Positions 50,252 through 60,236 of a stretch of DNA of 64,000 nt are shown piece by piece. Source of the DNA: DATKPE01 sp035524335 (GTDB lineage Bacteria > Bacteroidota > Ignavibacteria > UBA10030 > SZUA-254); the NCBI GenBank assembly GCA_035524335.1, contig DATKPE010000038.1, forward strand, positions 1 to 64,000, read 5' to 3'. The notes under the pieces were generated by a model that ran no database searches, had not been told where the DNA came from, and saw nothing but the letters and a program-made list of their open reading frames with translations. Position 1 is the first letter of the stretch. Each line of letters starts with the position of its first letter. Position numbers and translations under genes: made by a program.

Positions 50252-51451
50252 GTGATAGAACTCGACAGTTACCTGGACCACGGAGCGAAGATCCGTGTGG
50301 TGGGTGTCGGTGGCGGCGGCGGCAACGCCGTGACAAGCATGATCGACAAAAGATTGCAGGGGGTTGACTTCTTTGCCGTCAACACCGACCTGCAGGCTCT
50401 CGAGCGCAACAAGGCTCCGAACAAAATTCAGATCGGCAAGAACCTCACGCGCGGACTCGGCGCGGGAGCGGATCCGAATATCGGTCAGCGCGCGGTGGAA
50501 GAGGACCGGGATGAGATCGCACGAACTCTCGCCGGCAGTGACATGGTCTTTATCACCGCCGGGATGGGCGGCGGCACCGGAACCGGCGGCGCTCCCGTGG
50601 TCGCCAACATCGCCCGGAGCATCGGCGCACTCGTGGTCGGTATCGTCACCCGCCCCTTCACCTGTGAGGGGAAGAAGCGGATGGCCCAGGCGGAAATCGG
50701 GATCGATGAACTGAAAAAACAGGTCGATACGCTCATCGTCATCCCGAACCAGAAACTGCTTTCCATCGTCGAACGCAATACCCCCCTGCAGGAGGCCTTC
50801 GACAAGGCCAACGACGTTCTCTATAACGCCACCCGCGGTATCTCCGAGCTCATCACCGTTTCGGGACTCATCAACGTCGACTTCGCCGACGTCCGCACCA
50901 TCATGCGGGAAATGGGTGATGCACTCATGGGCTCCGGCGTTGGAACGGGCGAGAACCGGTCGATCGAAGCGGCCCACGCCGCCATCTCCAGCCCTCTGCT
51001 CGAGGGTGTCTCCATCTCCGGCGCGCAGGGCGTCCTCGTCAACGTCACCGGCGGACCGACCATGTCGCTCGTCGAAGTCGATGAAGCGGTGAGCGTGATC
51101 CACGAAGCCGCGGGCGATGAGGCGAACGTCATCATGGGCGCCGTGATCGATGAAAATCTCGGCGACGAAATGATGGTGACCGTCATTGCCACCGGGTTCA
51201 ATAAACGGGCGATGGCGCAGAAACAACCCGCATTCGTGACCCGCGACGCCAATCCGTCCGTGCGGAAAATTACCGCCATACCTACCGGACCTTCCGAGAT
51301 CAGAAAATTCGACGATCCCGCATACACCCGGAGGGGAGCGATCGACATCAAGGTTCAGCAGTCGGACCGGAATGATGATCCCGGACCGGCCAAACTGGCC
51401 GCGAACAGCGATGCCGACAAGCCCCCGTTCCTCCGCCGGATCATGGACTGA
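50252..51451 (+). CDS. ftsZ: Cell-division GTPase FtsZ
   Basis: Tubulin-like protein that forms the Z ring. GTP-binding segments: VVGVGGGGGNAVTSMI near residue 16, the tubulin signature GMGGGTGTGGAPV near residue 107, and LITVSGLINVDFADVRT. The C-terminal peptide (DKPPFLRRIMD) resembles the conserved FtsA-binding end. The start is GTG at 50252, with AAGGAGA about eight bases upstream; a 67-base AT-rich gap after ftsA contains TATAAT- and TATATT-like sequence and could hold a local promoter. Confidence 0.97.
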   Translation: MIELDSYLDHGAKIRVVGVGGGGGNAVTSMIDKRLQGVDFFAVNTDLQALERNKAPNKIQIGKNLTRGLGAGADPNIGQRAVEEDRDEIARTLAGSDMVFITAGMGGGTGTGGAPVVANIARSIGALVVGIVTRPFTCEGKKRMAQAEIGIDELKKQVDTLIVIPNQKLLSIVERNTPLQEAFDKANDVLYNATRGISELITVSGLINVDFADVRTIMREMGDALMGSGVGTGENRSIEAAHAAISSPLLEGVSISGAQGVLVNVTGGPTMSLVEVDEAVSVIHEAAGDEANVIMGAVIDENLGDEMMVTVIATGFNKRAMAQKQPAFVTRDANPSVRKITAIPTGPSEIRKFDDPAYTRRGAIDIKVQQSDRNDDPGPAKLAANSDADKPPFLRRIMD

Positions 51452-51514
51452 TCGCGATCCGGAAATGAAATACCGCAAATCACGCTTCAAACTATCGTAA
51501 CCTCCTTGCTGACA

Positions 51515-51544
51515 GCGCGTTCTCCCGATTTCGGGGGAACGCGC
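51515..51544 (+). terminator. Terminator of the dcw operon
   Basis: A 13-bp stem (GCGCGTTCTCCCG / CGGGGGAACGCGC, one G-T wobble pair) with a four-base loop, 64 bases after the ftsZ stop, followed by GCCGGCTTTATC. The T tract is short, but the stem is the strongest in the window. Confidence 0.7.
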
Positions 51545-51713
51545 GCCGGCTTTATCACCCCATCCGTAGATATCTCTCACTTCCCGGCCTGAAACGCAGG
51601 GAAAACCGCCGTTTACTCTGCCACGGTTCCGGAACGGTGTAAACATCTTCCATCATTCCGTCGTCCAACCGGTATATCAGCATTTTCTCAATCTCATTCA
51701 GACGCCTGCGGCC

Positions 51714-53618
51714 ATGCATATCAACCGGGTATCGATACCGTCACGTCCGGCATTCCTTTATCTTGCCTTCCTGCTTTTTTTATCCTGTCCGGTCGGCGCT
51801 CCGGCCGCAGGGACAGTTTCCCGCCGCGGCGGCGGAAGAACGATGGAACGCCTTACCGGCCTCTGGACAGCACACCGCGAATTCGGACCGTCAGCCCGCG
51901 GACCGGTCCTCCTCGAACGTACCGGAACATCCTTCTCCGCAGTCGTGGCCGGACAGCGCGTGCCGGTCCGTTCCGAGAACGGTGAATTGTGTTTCGATCT
52001 GCCGGCAACCGGCGGATCGTTCCGCGGAAAAGTGGAAAAGGGTTCGGTCATCCGCGGTCACTGGTTTCCCCCGGCATCGCATGCACTGCTGGTGGGATTT
52101 ACGTTCGCTTCGCCAGTGGTGCTGATGCCCGCAGGTGAGGGGAGGTGGAAAGGCAGCGTCCTCCCGATGGACGACAGGTTCACGTTCTTTCTTCTGGTGA
52201 AAAAAGAACCCGACGGATCGTTCGCCGCCGTTCTCAACAATCCCGACAGGAATTACGGAGCCCAGATCGGCGTTCAGCGTATCGATGCCGAAGGGGTGAA
52301 TGTTCTTCTGCTGGGAAAACGTCCCCCACAGCAGGAACTTCAGGTGGTTGCCCGGGGGAGCTATGATTCGACGGCCGATAAGCTGACCATCGGATTTCCG
52401 GATCGGGGCGGGGATTACACTTTCACCCGCGACGGGGAGAAGAGCAATTTTTATCCCCGCGGAAAAAATCCGAAGCCCTATGTCTATCATTCCCCGCCGG
52501 CCCGCGACGACGGCTGGCCCACCGCTTCCCTCGCGGATGTCGGCATCGACCGGGGGGAAATCGAAAAATTCATCCGGATGATCATCAACACACCGATGGA
52601 TACATCTGCCGCACCGCAGGTGCACGGTATCCTGATCGCACGTCATGGAAAACTTGTTCTGGAAGAGTATTTTCACGGTGAGAGCAGGGACCGGCTGCAC
52701 GACACCCGGTCAGCCGCCAAAAGCCTGACGGCCACCATCGTCGGGGCGGTGATGCAGGCGGGATTGCCTCTGGCGGTTTCCTCGCCGGTCTACTCAGTGA
52801 TGAACGGGGGCACCTTCCCCGAGGGTCTGGATTCGCTGAAACGGACGATGACCCTCGAACACCTCCTGACCATGTCGTCGGGATTCTTCTGCGACGACAA
52901 CAACGACGATGCGCCCGGCAACGAGAACACCATGCTCGATCAGCAGAGCGAACCCGATTATTACCGCTTCACTCTCCGACTGCCGATGGCCTCACCCCCG
53001 GGGCAGATGTCCGTGTACTGCAGCATCAACCCGAATCTCGCTCTCGGTATGGTCGGAAAGATCGCCGGAGAATCGCCGATGTACATCTTCGACCGGCTCC
53101 TCGGAATTCCGCTTAAAATCAAACGCTATGCGTGGGTCCTCGATCCGGCCGGCCACCCGTACGGCGGCGGGAGCGTTCAATTTCTGCCGAGGGATTTCAT
53201 GAAACTCGGCCAGCTGATGCTCAACAACGGCGAATGGGGCGGCCGGCGGATTCTCAGCGCGGAGTTTGTCGATCGCGCATCGTCGCCGATCTATAATCTG
53301 AATAATATTCAGTACGGCTATCTCTGGTGGAGCATCGATTTTCCCTATAAGAACAGGACGGTCAGGGCGTTTTTCGCCGGCGGGAACGGAGGGCAGAGCG
53401 TATCGGTCATACGAGACCTGGATCTCGTCATCGCAACCTACGCGGGAAACTATGCGACGCGTATCGGCCTCACCATTCAGCAGGAATACATACCCAATTT
53501 CATCCTCCCGGCCGTTCGCGAACCGGGGGACGATCCGGCCGCTCCGGTGGAGGAGGGACATTTCCGCACGCCGTACGGCCATTCTTCGGTGAACGGACCG
53601 GTTTCGCCCCACCGCTGA
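51714..53618 (+). CDS. Secreted beta-lactamase-fold serine hydrolase
   Basis: Protein of 634 residues with a signal peptide (FLYLAFLLFLSCPVGAPAAG). The first half (to about residue 260) is beta-rich and of unknown type. The second half is a class C beta-lactamase/esterase-like domain: RSAAKSLTATIVG gives the S-x-x-K pair, with YCSINPN in the place of the Y-x-N motif and FFAGGNGGQSV near the end in the KTG region (no KTG). It may be a carboxylesterase or peptidase; resistance to antibiotics is not implied. It follows the dcw terminator and probably has its own promoter. Confidence 0.8.
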   Translation: MHINRVSIPSRPAFLYLAFLLFLSCPVGAPAAGTVSRRGGGRTMERLTGLWTAHREFGPSARGPVLLERTGTSFSAVVAGQRVPVRSENGELCFDLPATGGSFRGKVEKGSVIRGHWFPPASHALLVGFTFASPVVLMPAGEGRWKGSVLPMDDRFTFFLLVKKEPDGSFAAVLNNPDRNYGAQIGVQRIDAEGVNVLLLGKRPPQQELQVVARGSYDSTADKLTIGFPDRGGDYTFTRDGEKSNFYPRGKNPKPYVYHSPPARDDGWPTASLADVGIDRGEIEKFIRMIINTPMDTSAAPQVHGILIARHGKLVLEEYFHGESRDRLHDTRSAAKSLTATIVGAVMQAGLPLAVSSPVYSVMNGGTFPEGLDSLKRTMTLEHLLTMSSGFFCDDNNDDAPGNENTMLDQQSEPDYYRFTLRLPMASPPGQMSVYCSINPNLALGMVGKIAGESPMYIFDRLLGIPLKIKRYAWVLDPAGHPYGGGSVQFLPRDFMKLGQLMLNNGEWGGRRILSAEFVDRASSPIYNLNNIQYGYLWWSIDFPYKNRTVRAFFAGGNGGQSVSVIRDLDLVIATYAGNYATRIGLTIQQEYIPNFILPAVREPGDDPAAPVEEGHFRTPYGHSSVNGPVSPHR

Positions 53619-53678
53619 GGGAAAAGTACGGTCAGCATCAATCTTGCTTCTTCCGGGCCCCTTTCATACCTTTTATTC

Positions 53679-54350
53679 ATGAAAGCGCCAGTCGGTATCG
53701 CTCTCCTTCTGCTTCTCTCTCTTCACGAAGCACCTGCACAGCAGGCGCACACGGCGAGCGCATTCCGGATCGCCCGGCTCAAATATCCCGGAGGAGGCGA
53801 CTGGTACAACGATCCGCTGGAGGAGGTCGATCTCCTCACCTATGTCCGCGAACATACCGCCATTGATGTCGACCCCGTCTATGAATTCACCGATATCATG
53901 AGCGACAAGCTGTTCAGCTATCCCTTTCTTTTCATGACCGGCCACGGAACGATCAAGTTTACGGACGAGCAGGTGCACCGCCTGAGGCTTTATCTTGAAA
54001 GCGGGGGATTTCTTTATGCGGACGATGATTACGGCATGGATAAAACCTTCCGGCGGGAAATGAAGCGCGTCTTTCCCGAACAGGAACTGACGGAACTTCC
54101 GTACTCGTACGGGCTGTATCACTGCCATTTTGATTTTCCCGCGGGTGTGCCGAAGACGCATGAGCACGACGGAAAACCGCCGCAGGGATTCGGCCTGTTT
54201 TACAAAGGCAGGCTGGTGGTGTACTATACCTACGAGTCGAATCCGAGCGACGGCTGGGACCCGCCGGATGTGCACGGCGATCCGCCGGAAAAGAGAGACG
54301 AAGCGCTCAGGTTCGGAACCAATATCCTCGTCTGGGCGCTCTCGCACTGA
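53679..54350 (+). CDS. Secreted DUF4159-domain protein
   Basis: A signal peptide (GIALLLLLSLHEAPAQ) is followed by one DUF4159 domain: RIARLKYPGGGDWYNDPLEE, FPFLFMTGHGTIKFTDEQ-type sequence (YPFLFMTGHGTIKFTDEQ), LESGGFLYADDDYGMDKTF and GLYHCHFDF. The domain has a ThiJ-like (class I glutamine amidotransferase-like) fold with no known activity. It lies 22 bases upstream of the DUF4175 gene on the same strand, the usual pairing for these families. Confidence 0.85.
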   Translation: MKAPVGIALLLLLSLHEAPAQQAHTASAFRIARLKYPGGGDWYNDPLEEVDLLTYVREHTAIDVDPVYEFTDIMSDKLFSYPFLFMTGHGTIKFTDEQVHRLRLYLESGGFLYADDDYGMDKTFRREMKRVFPEQELTELPYSYGLYHCHFDFPAGVPKTHEHDGKPPQGFGLFYKGRLVVYYTYESNPSDGWDPPDVHGDPPEKRDEALRFGTNILVWALSH

Positions 54351-54371
54351 GACGCCCGCCCGACGCACACG

Positions 54372-57300
54372 ATGAACAACCACACGACATCGGAACGCTA
54401 TCAGGATGTTCTCCGGCGGTTTCAGGCCGTCCGGAGGCGGGAAATCCGTCTCGAACTTGTCTTCGGGATCGAGGCGGCGTTCCTCATTGTCGTCTGCACC
54501 ATTCTGGCGGCAGTTCTGGCAGGCGAGATTTTCACCCCGGGCGTGGGCATCCGGACGGGGATGTTCTTTGCCGCGGCGGCGGGAAGCGCCGCCGTGATCG
54601 CCTGGTTCATCGGCAGACCCCTCCTGCGGATGGCCGGCATCCTCTCCTCAGCCGACAACCGGATGATCGCAGGCCGGGTCGGGAAGCATTTCCCGGCCGT
54701 CCGGGACCGTCTGCTCGACGCGATTGAGATCTACGAACAGCGTGACCGGCTCGCCGCGCACTATTCGCCCGATCTCATCGACGCTTCGTTCTCGGATCTC
54801 TGGGAACAGATCCGTCCGCTCAATTTTTCCGATGCGCTCAGCACCGCCTCCGTCCGCCGGATGAGAAACCTCGTCTGGTATGTTTTTGCCGTGGCGGCGC
54901 TTGTGCTGGTGATCTCCCCGGGCGGATTTTTTACATCATTTTATCGTCTGGCGCATTTTCAGGAAACCTTCGCCGAGCCGCTGCCGGTCAGGTTTGTCAT
55001 CGAACCCGGCAACGCGGAGGCCGTGCGCGGCCAGACGGTGGACATTACCATCCGGACAGAGGGAAAACCGGTCTCGTCGGTCACCCTGTTCACCCGGCCG
55101 CAGGGACAGATCGAATTCGACCGGGCCGAACTTCTGTCGCGGAACGGCGTCTTCAAAACGAGCCTCGCTTCACTCCGGAGCACGACGGAATATTTTGCAT
55201 CCGCCTCGGATGTGCAGAGCGGGCACTACACGATCTCCGTGGTCGACCGGCCTCTGATCCGCTCCTTCCGGCTGACGGTGACGCCTCCCGGTTATACCCG
55301 CCTCCCCCAGACGGTTCTTCCGGATAACATCGGCGATATCAGCGGATACCCCGGCACCAGAGTGTCGGTCGCGCTGGAGGCGAGCAAGCCGGTCGACAGC
55401 GCTTCGATTCAGATGTATAACAACCCCCGCGTACCGCTCGCGCTGTCGGATGCGGGATCCCGGGCGGGAGGCGGATTCTCCATCAGGGCGAGATCGACAT
55501 ACCACTTTGTCCTGACCGATCACGAGGGTTTGTCCAATCCCGATCCGATCGAATATACAATCTCGACGGTGGTGGACGCACCGCCGTCGGTGGAGATCGT
55601 CTCACCGGGTAAGAACGCCGATCTGAACGAGTCGATGACACTCGATCTGCTCATCCGGGCGAAGGACGATTTCGGTTTTTCGAAACTGTGCCTCGCATGG
55701 AGGCTGACAGAATCAAAATATGTCGACTCGGCGAAAAGTCCGACATTCATCGATCTGCCTCTTTCTCCCGGCCAGACAAGTCCCGCGGAGGTGCTTTACC
55801 ACTGGGACCTCACGGGTCTTCATCTGGTGCCCGAGGATGTGATCAGCTATTACGCCGAAGTGTTTGACAACGACAACGTGAACGGGCCCAAATCGGCTGT
55901 CTCGGAGACGTACCAGCTCAGGCTTCCGTCGCTCGAGGAGATTTTTTCCGACGTCGACAAATCACACGATCAGGCGTCCGGCACGATGCAGGAAGCCGCA
56001 CAGCAGGCCGAACAGCTCCGGCAGGACATGGAGGAGCTTCAACGGGAGATGAAGGTGTCGCAGTCCAAGCCCGACTGGCAGCAGCAGAAAAAAGCGGAGG
56101 AACTGTCGCAGAGATATGAGGCGATGAGGAAAAACGTCGAGGACGCAACCCGTAAACTCGACGATATGATGAAGAAGATGGACGAGAACAACCTGCTTTC
56201 CGAACAGACAATGGAGAAATACGAGGAACTCCAGAAGCTGATGAAGGAACTGGATTCCCCGGAACTGAGGGATGCGCTGAAAAAACTGCAGTCGTCGATG
56301 AAGGACCTCTCTTCAGAACAACTGCGCCAGGCAATGGATCAGCTGAAATATTCCGAGGAACAGTTTCGTGAAGGGCTGGAGCGGACGATCGAACTGCTGA
56401 AAAGAATCCGGATCGAGGAAAAAGCGGATGAACTGCTGAAACGCGCCGGGGAAGCGCTGAAACAGCAGGAATCCGCCGAACAGGAGACGAAAAATGCCGC
56501 CGGCGACAGGAAGAAGGAAGAGGAGACTGCAAAAAAACAGGACGACCTCGCCCGGGAAGCCGAAGAGATGAAAAAGGACGCCTCCGAACTTCAGCAGAAG
56601 ATGGAGGAACTTCCCGACGAAATGCCGGTGCAGAAAATGGCCGAAGCGAACAAACAGCTCGCGGAGAGCGACGTCGGACAGAAAATGAAGGATGCGGGGA
56701 AGCAGCTGCAGGCAGGAGACATGCAGGGTGCACAGCAGAGGCAGGAAGAAAGCCGGCAGGCCCTGGAGAACTTTCAGCAGAAGATGAAGGACGTGAGAAA
56801 TTCGATGGGCGACAGACAGCAAAAAATGGCTGTCGACGCAATGAGGAAAAACCTCGATGATCTGCTCGAGCTGTCGAAGGAGCAGGAGGCGATGAAGGAC
56901 GAAACGGGAACGCTTGATCCGAATTCGGGGAGATTCCGCGAGAACGCCCGGAAGCAGGACGATCTGCGGAATGGACTCGAAAGCGTGGCCAACAAGCTCG
57001 CCGACCTCGGGAAAAAGTCCTTTGCCGTCAACCCCGAGATGACGCGATCCATCGGCGAGGCGATGCAGCACATGAATCAGGCCATGCAGCAGATGGAGGG
57101 CCGTCAGCCCCAATCATCGTCCGGTCAGCAGGGTGCCGCCATGAGCGCCATGAACCGCGCGGCGATGGCAATGCAGAGCGCCATCGACGGCATGATGCAG
57201 GGAGGCCGGGGCGGCTCCGGCATGTCGGGACTGATGGGCCAGCTCGGTTCCGCCGCCGATCAGCAGGGAGGAATCAACGAAGGGACCCGGGGCGCCATGG

Positions 57301-57794
57301 GTTCCGGCAACGGGGGAGGCTTGTCGCAGGAACAGCAGGCGGCCTACGGACGGCTGGCCGGACGGCAGGCCGCAGTCAGGAAAACCGTCGAAGAACTGTC
57401 GCGCGAGGCAAAAAACTCGGGCGATTTCAGCAAGCTTCTCGGGGACCTCGACAAGATCGCCCAGGAGATGCAGGAAGTTCAGACCGACCTCGAGCAGAAC
57501 AACGTGAATCCGAACACGATACAGAAACAGGACCGCATCCTCTCGCGTCTCCTCGAATCACAGCAGTCGATGCGCGAGCGCGATTATGAAAAACGCCGCA
57601 CCTCGGAAACCGGCACAACAGCTCCTCACGCAAGCCCCGCCGCCCTCGATCTGACGACGCAGGAGGGGCGCAACAGGATCCGCGAAGAGCTCCTGAAAGT
57701 TCTCGGAGAAAAATATTCGCACGACTACGAAGCGCTGATAAGGAAATATTTCGACCGGCTCGACACGGAACAGCCGGCCGCACAGCCCCGCTGA
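54372..57794 (+). CDS. Large DUF4175-family membrane protein with long coiled coil
   Basis: Protein of 1140 residues. Two hydrophobic segments (AAFLIVVCTILAAVLAGEIF and MFFAAAAGSAAVIAWFIG) near the N-terminus and a third near residue 175 (LVWYVFAVAALVLVI) place the start in the membrane. An extracellular beta-rich part follows (about residues 200-510). Residues 520-880 are a long charged coiled coil rich in Gln, Lys, Glu and Met (for example EQLRQDMEELQREMKVSQSK). Residues 880-990 are low-complexity Met/Gln/Gly/Ser. It ends in a helical region. Function unknown; DUF4175 proteins often sit with DUF4159 proteins. Confidence 0.85.
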   Translation: MNNHTTSERYQDVLRRFQAVRRREIRLELVFGIEAAFLIVVCTILAAVLAGEIFTPGVGIRTGMFFAAAAGSAAVIAWFIGRPLLRMAGILSSADNRMIAGRVGKHFPAVRDRLLDAIEIYEQRDRLAAHYSPDLIDASFSDLWEQIRPLNFSDALSTASVRRMRNLVWYVFAVAALVLVISPGGFFTSFYRLAHFQETFAEPLPVRFVIEPGNAEAVRGQTVDITIRTEGKPVSSVTLFTRPQGQIEFDRAELLSRNGVFKTSLASLRSTTEYFASASDVQSGHYTISVVDRPLIRSFRLTVTPPGYTRLPQTVLPDNIGDISGYPGTRVSVALEASKPVDSASIQMYNNPRVPLALSDAGSRAGGGFSIRARSTYHFVLTDHEGLSNPDPIEYTISTVVDAPPSVEIVSPGKNADLNESMTLDLLIRAKDDFGFSKLCLAWRLTESKYVDSAKSPTFIDLPLSPGQTSPAEVLYHWDLTGLHLVPEDVISYYAEVFDNDNVNGPKSAVSETYQLRLPSLEEIFSDVDKSHDQASGTMQEAAQQAEQLRQDMEELQREMKVSQSKPDWQQQKKAEELSQRYEAMRKNVEDATRKLDDMMKKMDENNLLSEQTMEKYEELQKLMKELDSPELRDALKKLQSSMKDLSSEQLRQAMDQLKYSEEQFREGLERTIELLKRIRIEEKADELLKRAGEALKQQESAEQETKNAAGDRKKEEETAKKQDDLAREAEEMKKDASELQQKMEELPDEMPVQKMAEANKQLAESDVGQKMKDAGKQLQAGDMQGAQQRQEESRQALENFQQKMKDVRNSMGDRQQKMAVDAMRKNLDDLLELSKEQEAMKDETGTLDPNSGRFRENARKQDDLRNGLESVANKLADLGKKSFAVNPEMTRSIGEAMQHMNQAMQQMEGRQPQSSSGQQGAAMSAMNRAAMAMQSAIDGMMQGGRGGSGMSGLMGQLGSAADQQGGINEGTRGAMGSGNGGGLSQEQQAAYGRLAGRQAAVRKTVEELSREAKNSGDFSKLLGDLDKIAQEMQEVQTDLEQNNVNPNTIQKQDRILSRLLESQQSMRERDYEKRRTSETGTTAPHASPAALDLTTQEGRNRIREELLKVLGEKYSHDYEALIRKYFDRLDTEQPAAQPR

Positions 57795-57798
57795 GAGT

Positions 57799-59322
57799 TC
57801 ACCCCCCGCCGTTTCCGATGCGGCATTCACCGCATTTTTCCACGGTACAGAATTGTTTGTAGAGCTGGATCGCGCCCTGCTGGAGCAGTGCTCCCTCCAG
57901 CGGCACCCCGTACCGGCGAAAATGATCTTCCATGATCGTCAGAATCGCATTCGGAGACGCGGGAGGCGCACATTCCAGAACATCCAGAACCCGACGCCGG
58001 AGCGCAGTATCGCGGAATATCCGCGCGTACAACAGGCTGACAGGAACGATGGTGTTGACGATGATGTCGTCTGCGCGGGAAGGCCCGATCAGTTGTCGGA
58101 TTTTCCCGGCGCTCCGGTCACCGAACCTGTAATGCGAGCTCCAATACCCATCCGCGGAGACGATAAACAGGGACCGCACCGCCTTGTAGACCGCCGGGGC
58201 GGAGAGCGACGCGTTCTTCAGGTCCCGGACAATCTCCCGGAACAGCTCCAGCCTCGCCGCCCGGATGAAGATGTGGGCGGCGGCCGCGATCCGCACAGTC
58301 GGAAAATTTTCGGGCCGCAGGCGGAAGAATTTCCACTCGGTCCGGTGCAGGGTCTCGCCAAGATAGACCGGGTGAATCTCCCTGGCCAGGTTCCGGTAGA
58401 GACGGACCTGCTCGCGGCTTGCAGTGTCAAACCCCGTCATCGGCTCCGATAATAATCCGCTCGCATGAAACAGGAGCGCCTCGGCAAGGGGGATGATTTC
58501 GTCCTCGCCCCGTCCGGCAAGCGATCTGCGGAGTGTCGATACCGTGAGCGTGCGGGAAAGCCTGAGCATCGAATCCTGATTTTTTGAAAATCCCAGAGCC
58601 TGAAGGATTCCCTCGTAGAGAATCTGCTCCCAGAGAACCAGTTTCCCGAAATCGCGCTGTGTGAAGACGGGGACGGGAGGCGGAAGTTCCTCGGGGTTGA
58701 GACCGAACGGCGGATCGTCGTAACGGGACCTCGGCTCCGCTATCCGGAAGCGCTCCTCCGCGGCAAGCTCCTTCAGCCGCTCGTCGAAGCGCCTGATCTT
58801 CAGCTCGGTTCGCTCGAGGGCGAGACGGCTCAGCCAATCCCGCATCCGCCCGGCGTCCCCGGACACGGTCCGGGAGGCGCAGGGAAGTGTGTGCTTCCGC
58901 TCCGCCCGTTCACGTTCGATCATGGCCTTCCAGAGATGATGATAGGAAGATCGAAGGTGCCGTTCGAGGACCAGCACGGGGACGCCGCGCCGGCTTTTTG
59001 TCCGCTGGATGAGCCGCTCGGGCGGCGTGTGAAGCACGACGTGCAGTATGACCCCGTTGTAGAGCGGGCTCCGCTGATGCCCGTGCTCGTTCCATTCGCC
59101 GGCGGAACGGTGCAGTTCGATATTGCCGGAATAACGGACTCCGCCGATCCCGATGCGGGCATCCAGAAAATCGGGACCGCTGTCCGGGTTCAGTCTCCCG
59201 GGGGATTCAATTTCAACGGCCCGGCCGTCGACGGTCTGCAGTGAAGTGCGGTCGAAAAGCTGATGTTTCCAGATCTGCCGGAGGAAACGTTCCGGAATGT
59301 GGCGGTGAAATGCGGTACCCAT
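57799..59322 (-). CDS. DUF2851-family protein
   Basis: Conserved protein of 507 residues found mainly in Bacteroidota, Chlorobiota and relatives. It shows the family start (RFLRQIWKHQLFDRTSLQTV, then GRLNPDSGPDFLDARIGIG), SGNIELHRSAGEWNEHGH, and a C-terminal cysteine group (FCTVEKCGECRIGNG) that could bind metal. The biochemical role is unknown. GGGAGGAG precedes the ATG at 59322. It is the last gene of a minus-strand run with pyrF (60-base gap) and converges on the DUF4175 gene with four bases between stops. Confidence 0.9.
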   Translation of the reverse strand: MGTAFHRHIPERFLRQIWKHQLFDRTSLQTVDGRAVEIESPGRLNPDSGPDFLDARIGIGGVRYSGNIELHRSAGEWNEHGHQRSPLYNGVILHVVLHTPPERLIQRTKSRRGVPVLVLERHLRSSYHHLWKAMIERERAERKHTLPCASRTVSGDAGRMRDWLSRLALERTELKIRRFDERLKELAAEERFRIAEPRSRYDDPPFGLNPEELPPPVPVFTQRDFGKLVLWEQILYEGILQALGFSKNQDSMLRLSRTLTVSTLRRSLAGRGEDEIIPLAEALLFHASGLLSEPMTGFDTASREQVRLYRNLAREIHPVYLGETLHRTEWKFFRLRPENFPTVRIAAAAHIFIRAARLELFREIVRDLKNASLSAPAVYKAVRSLFIVSADGYWSSHYRFGDRSAGKIRQLIGPSRADDIIVNTIVPVSLLYARIFRDTALRRRVLDVLECAPPASPNAILTIMEDHFRRYGVPLEGALLQQGAIQLYKQFCTVEKCGECRIGNGGG

Positions 59323-59382
59323 AACTCCTCCCAGAGATGATGGATGAAATGAATGTTACGGCATGCGGTGTTCTCCCCTGAT

Positions 59383-60207
59383 TCAGCCGAAATATTTTTC
59401 CCGGTAGCGGTTGATCTGATCGCGAAGCTTCAACGCCTCCGCGCGGGCCCGGTCGGCAAAATCGTCCCCCCGGGATGCATATATGATGCTCCTGCCCGCA
59501 TTGATGACGGCGAGATCGCCGTCGGCGGTACAGCCGTACCGCACAGCGGCCTCCAGACTTCCCTTCTGCGCACCGATCCCGGGAATGAGCAGGGGAGATT
59601 CCGGCGCAAGGCTCCGGATACGCTTCAGTTCTGCCGGCCGGGTTGCCCCGACGACGAAACCGACGTTCTCGTTCCGGTTCCAGGTGAGCGCCTTCTTTAC
59701 AACATGTTCATAGAGCGGCCTGCCCCTGACCGGCAGGCGCTGAAAGTCCCTCGCGCCGTCGTTCGACGTGACGGCGAGGATGAACGCGCACTGATCCTTC
59801 CGCCGGAGAAACGGCGCAACGGAATCCTTCCCCATGTACGGGTTGACGGTGCTTGCGCTGAATTCCCAATCCTCACAAAAGAGGAGCGCCTGCCGCTCAG
59901 AGGAACTGGCGATGTCGCCCCGCTTTCCGTCGCCGATCGTCACGATTTCCTCGGGTATGCGCGCGAGCGACTGGTGGATCGTGTACCAGCCGTGCTCGCC
60001 CGCCGATTCATAAAATGCCACGTTGAATTTATAGGCGCAGACCAGATCGCGGGTCGCATCGATGATTCGCCGGTTGAACTCGTACTGCGGATCTCCCCAT
60101 CGGTATAACGACTCCGGCACCTCTGTTGCAGCCGTGTCGAGACCGATGCAGAGGAGAGAGTTGTTTTTCTTCTGAATGGATCTGAGTTTTTTCAGAAATG
60201 TGGTCAT
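59383..60207 (-). CDS. pyrF: Orotidine-5'-phosphate decarboxylase, type 2
   Basis: Final step of UMP synthesis. The signature DGKRGDIASSSERQA, with the catalytic Lys and Asp, is near residue 92; the N-terminal LLCIGLDTAATEVPESL and C-terminal LLIPGIGAQKGSLEAAVRYG fit the long (type 2) PyrF used by Bacteroidota and some others. 274 residues. It follows the S9 peptidase gene by 29 bases on the minus strand and precedes DUF2851. Confidence 0.95.
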   Translation of the reverse strand: MTTFLKKLRSIQKKNNSLLCIGLDTAATEVPESLYRWGDPQYEFNRRIIDATRDLVCAYKFNVAFYESAGEHGWYTIHQSLARIPEEIVTIGDGKRGDIASSSERQALLFCEDWEFSASTVNPYMGKDSVAPFLRRKDQCAFILAVTSNDGARDFQRLPVRGRPLYEHVVKKALTWNRNENVGFVVGATRPAELKRIRSLAPESPLLIPGIGAQKGSLEAAVRYGCTADGDLAVINAGRSIIYASRGDDFADRARAEALKLRDQINRYREKYFG

Positions 60208-60236
60208 TGGATTACCATCAGTCTGTGCGGTTCTTA

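Noticed and set aside
51714..53618. Antibiotic-resistance beta-lactamase
   Set aside because: The S-x-x-K motif is present, but there is no KTG motif and a large extra N-terminal domain; this class of secreted serine hydrolase is mostly esterase or peptidase.
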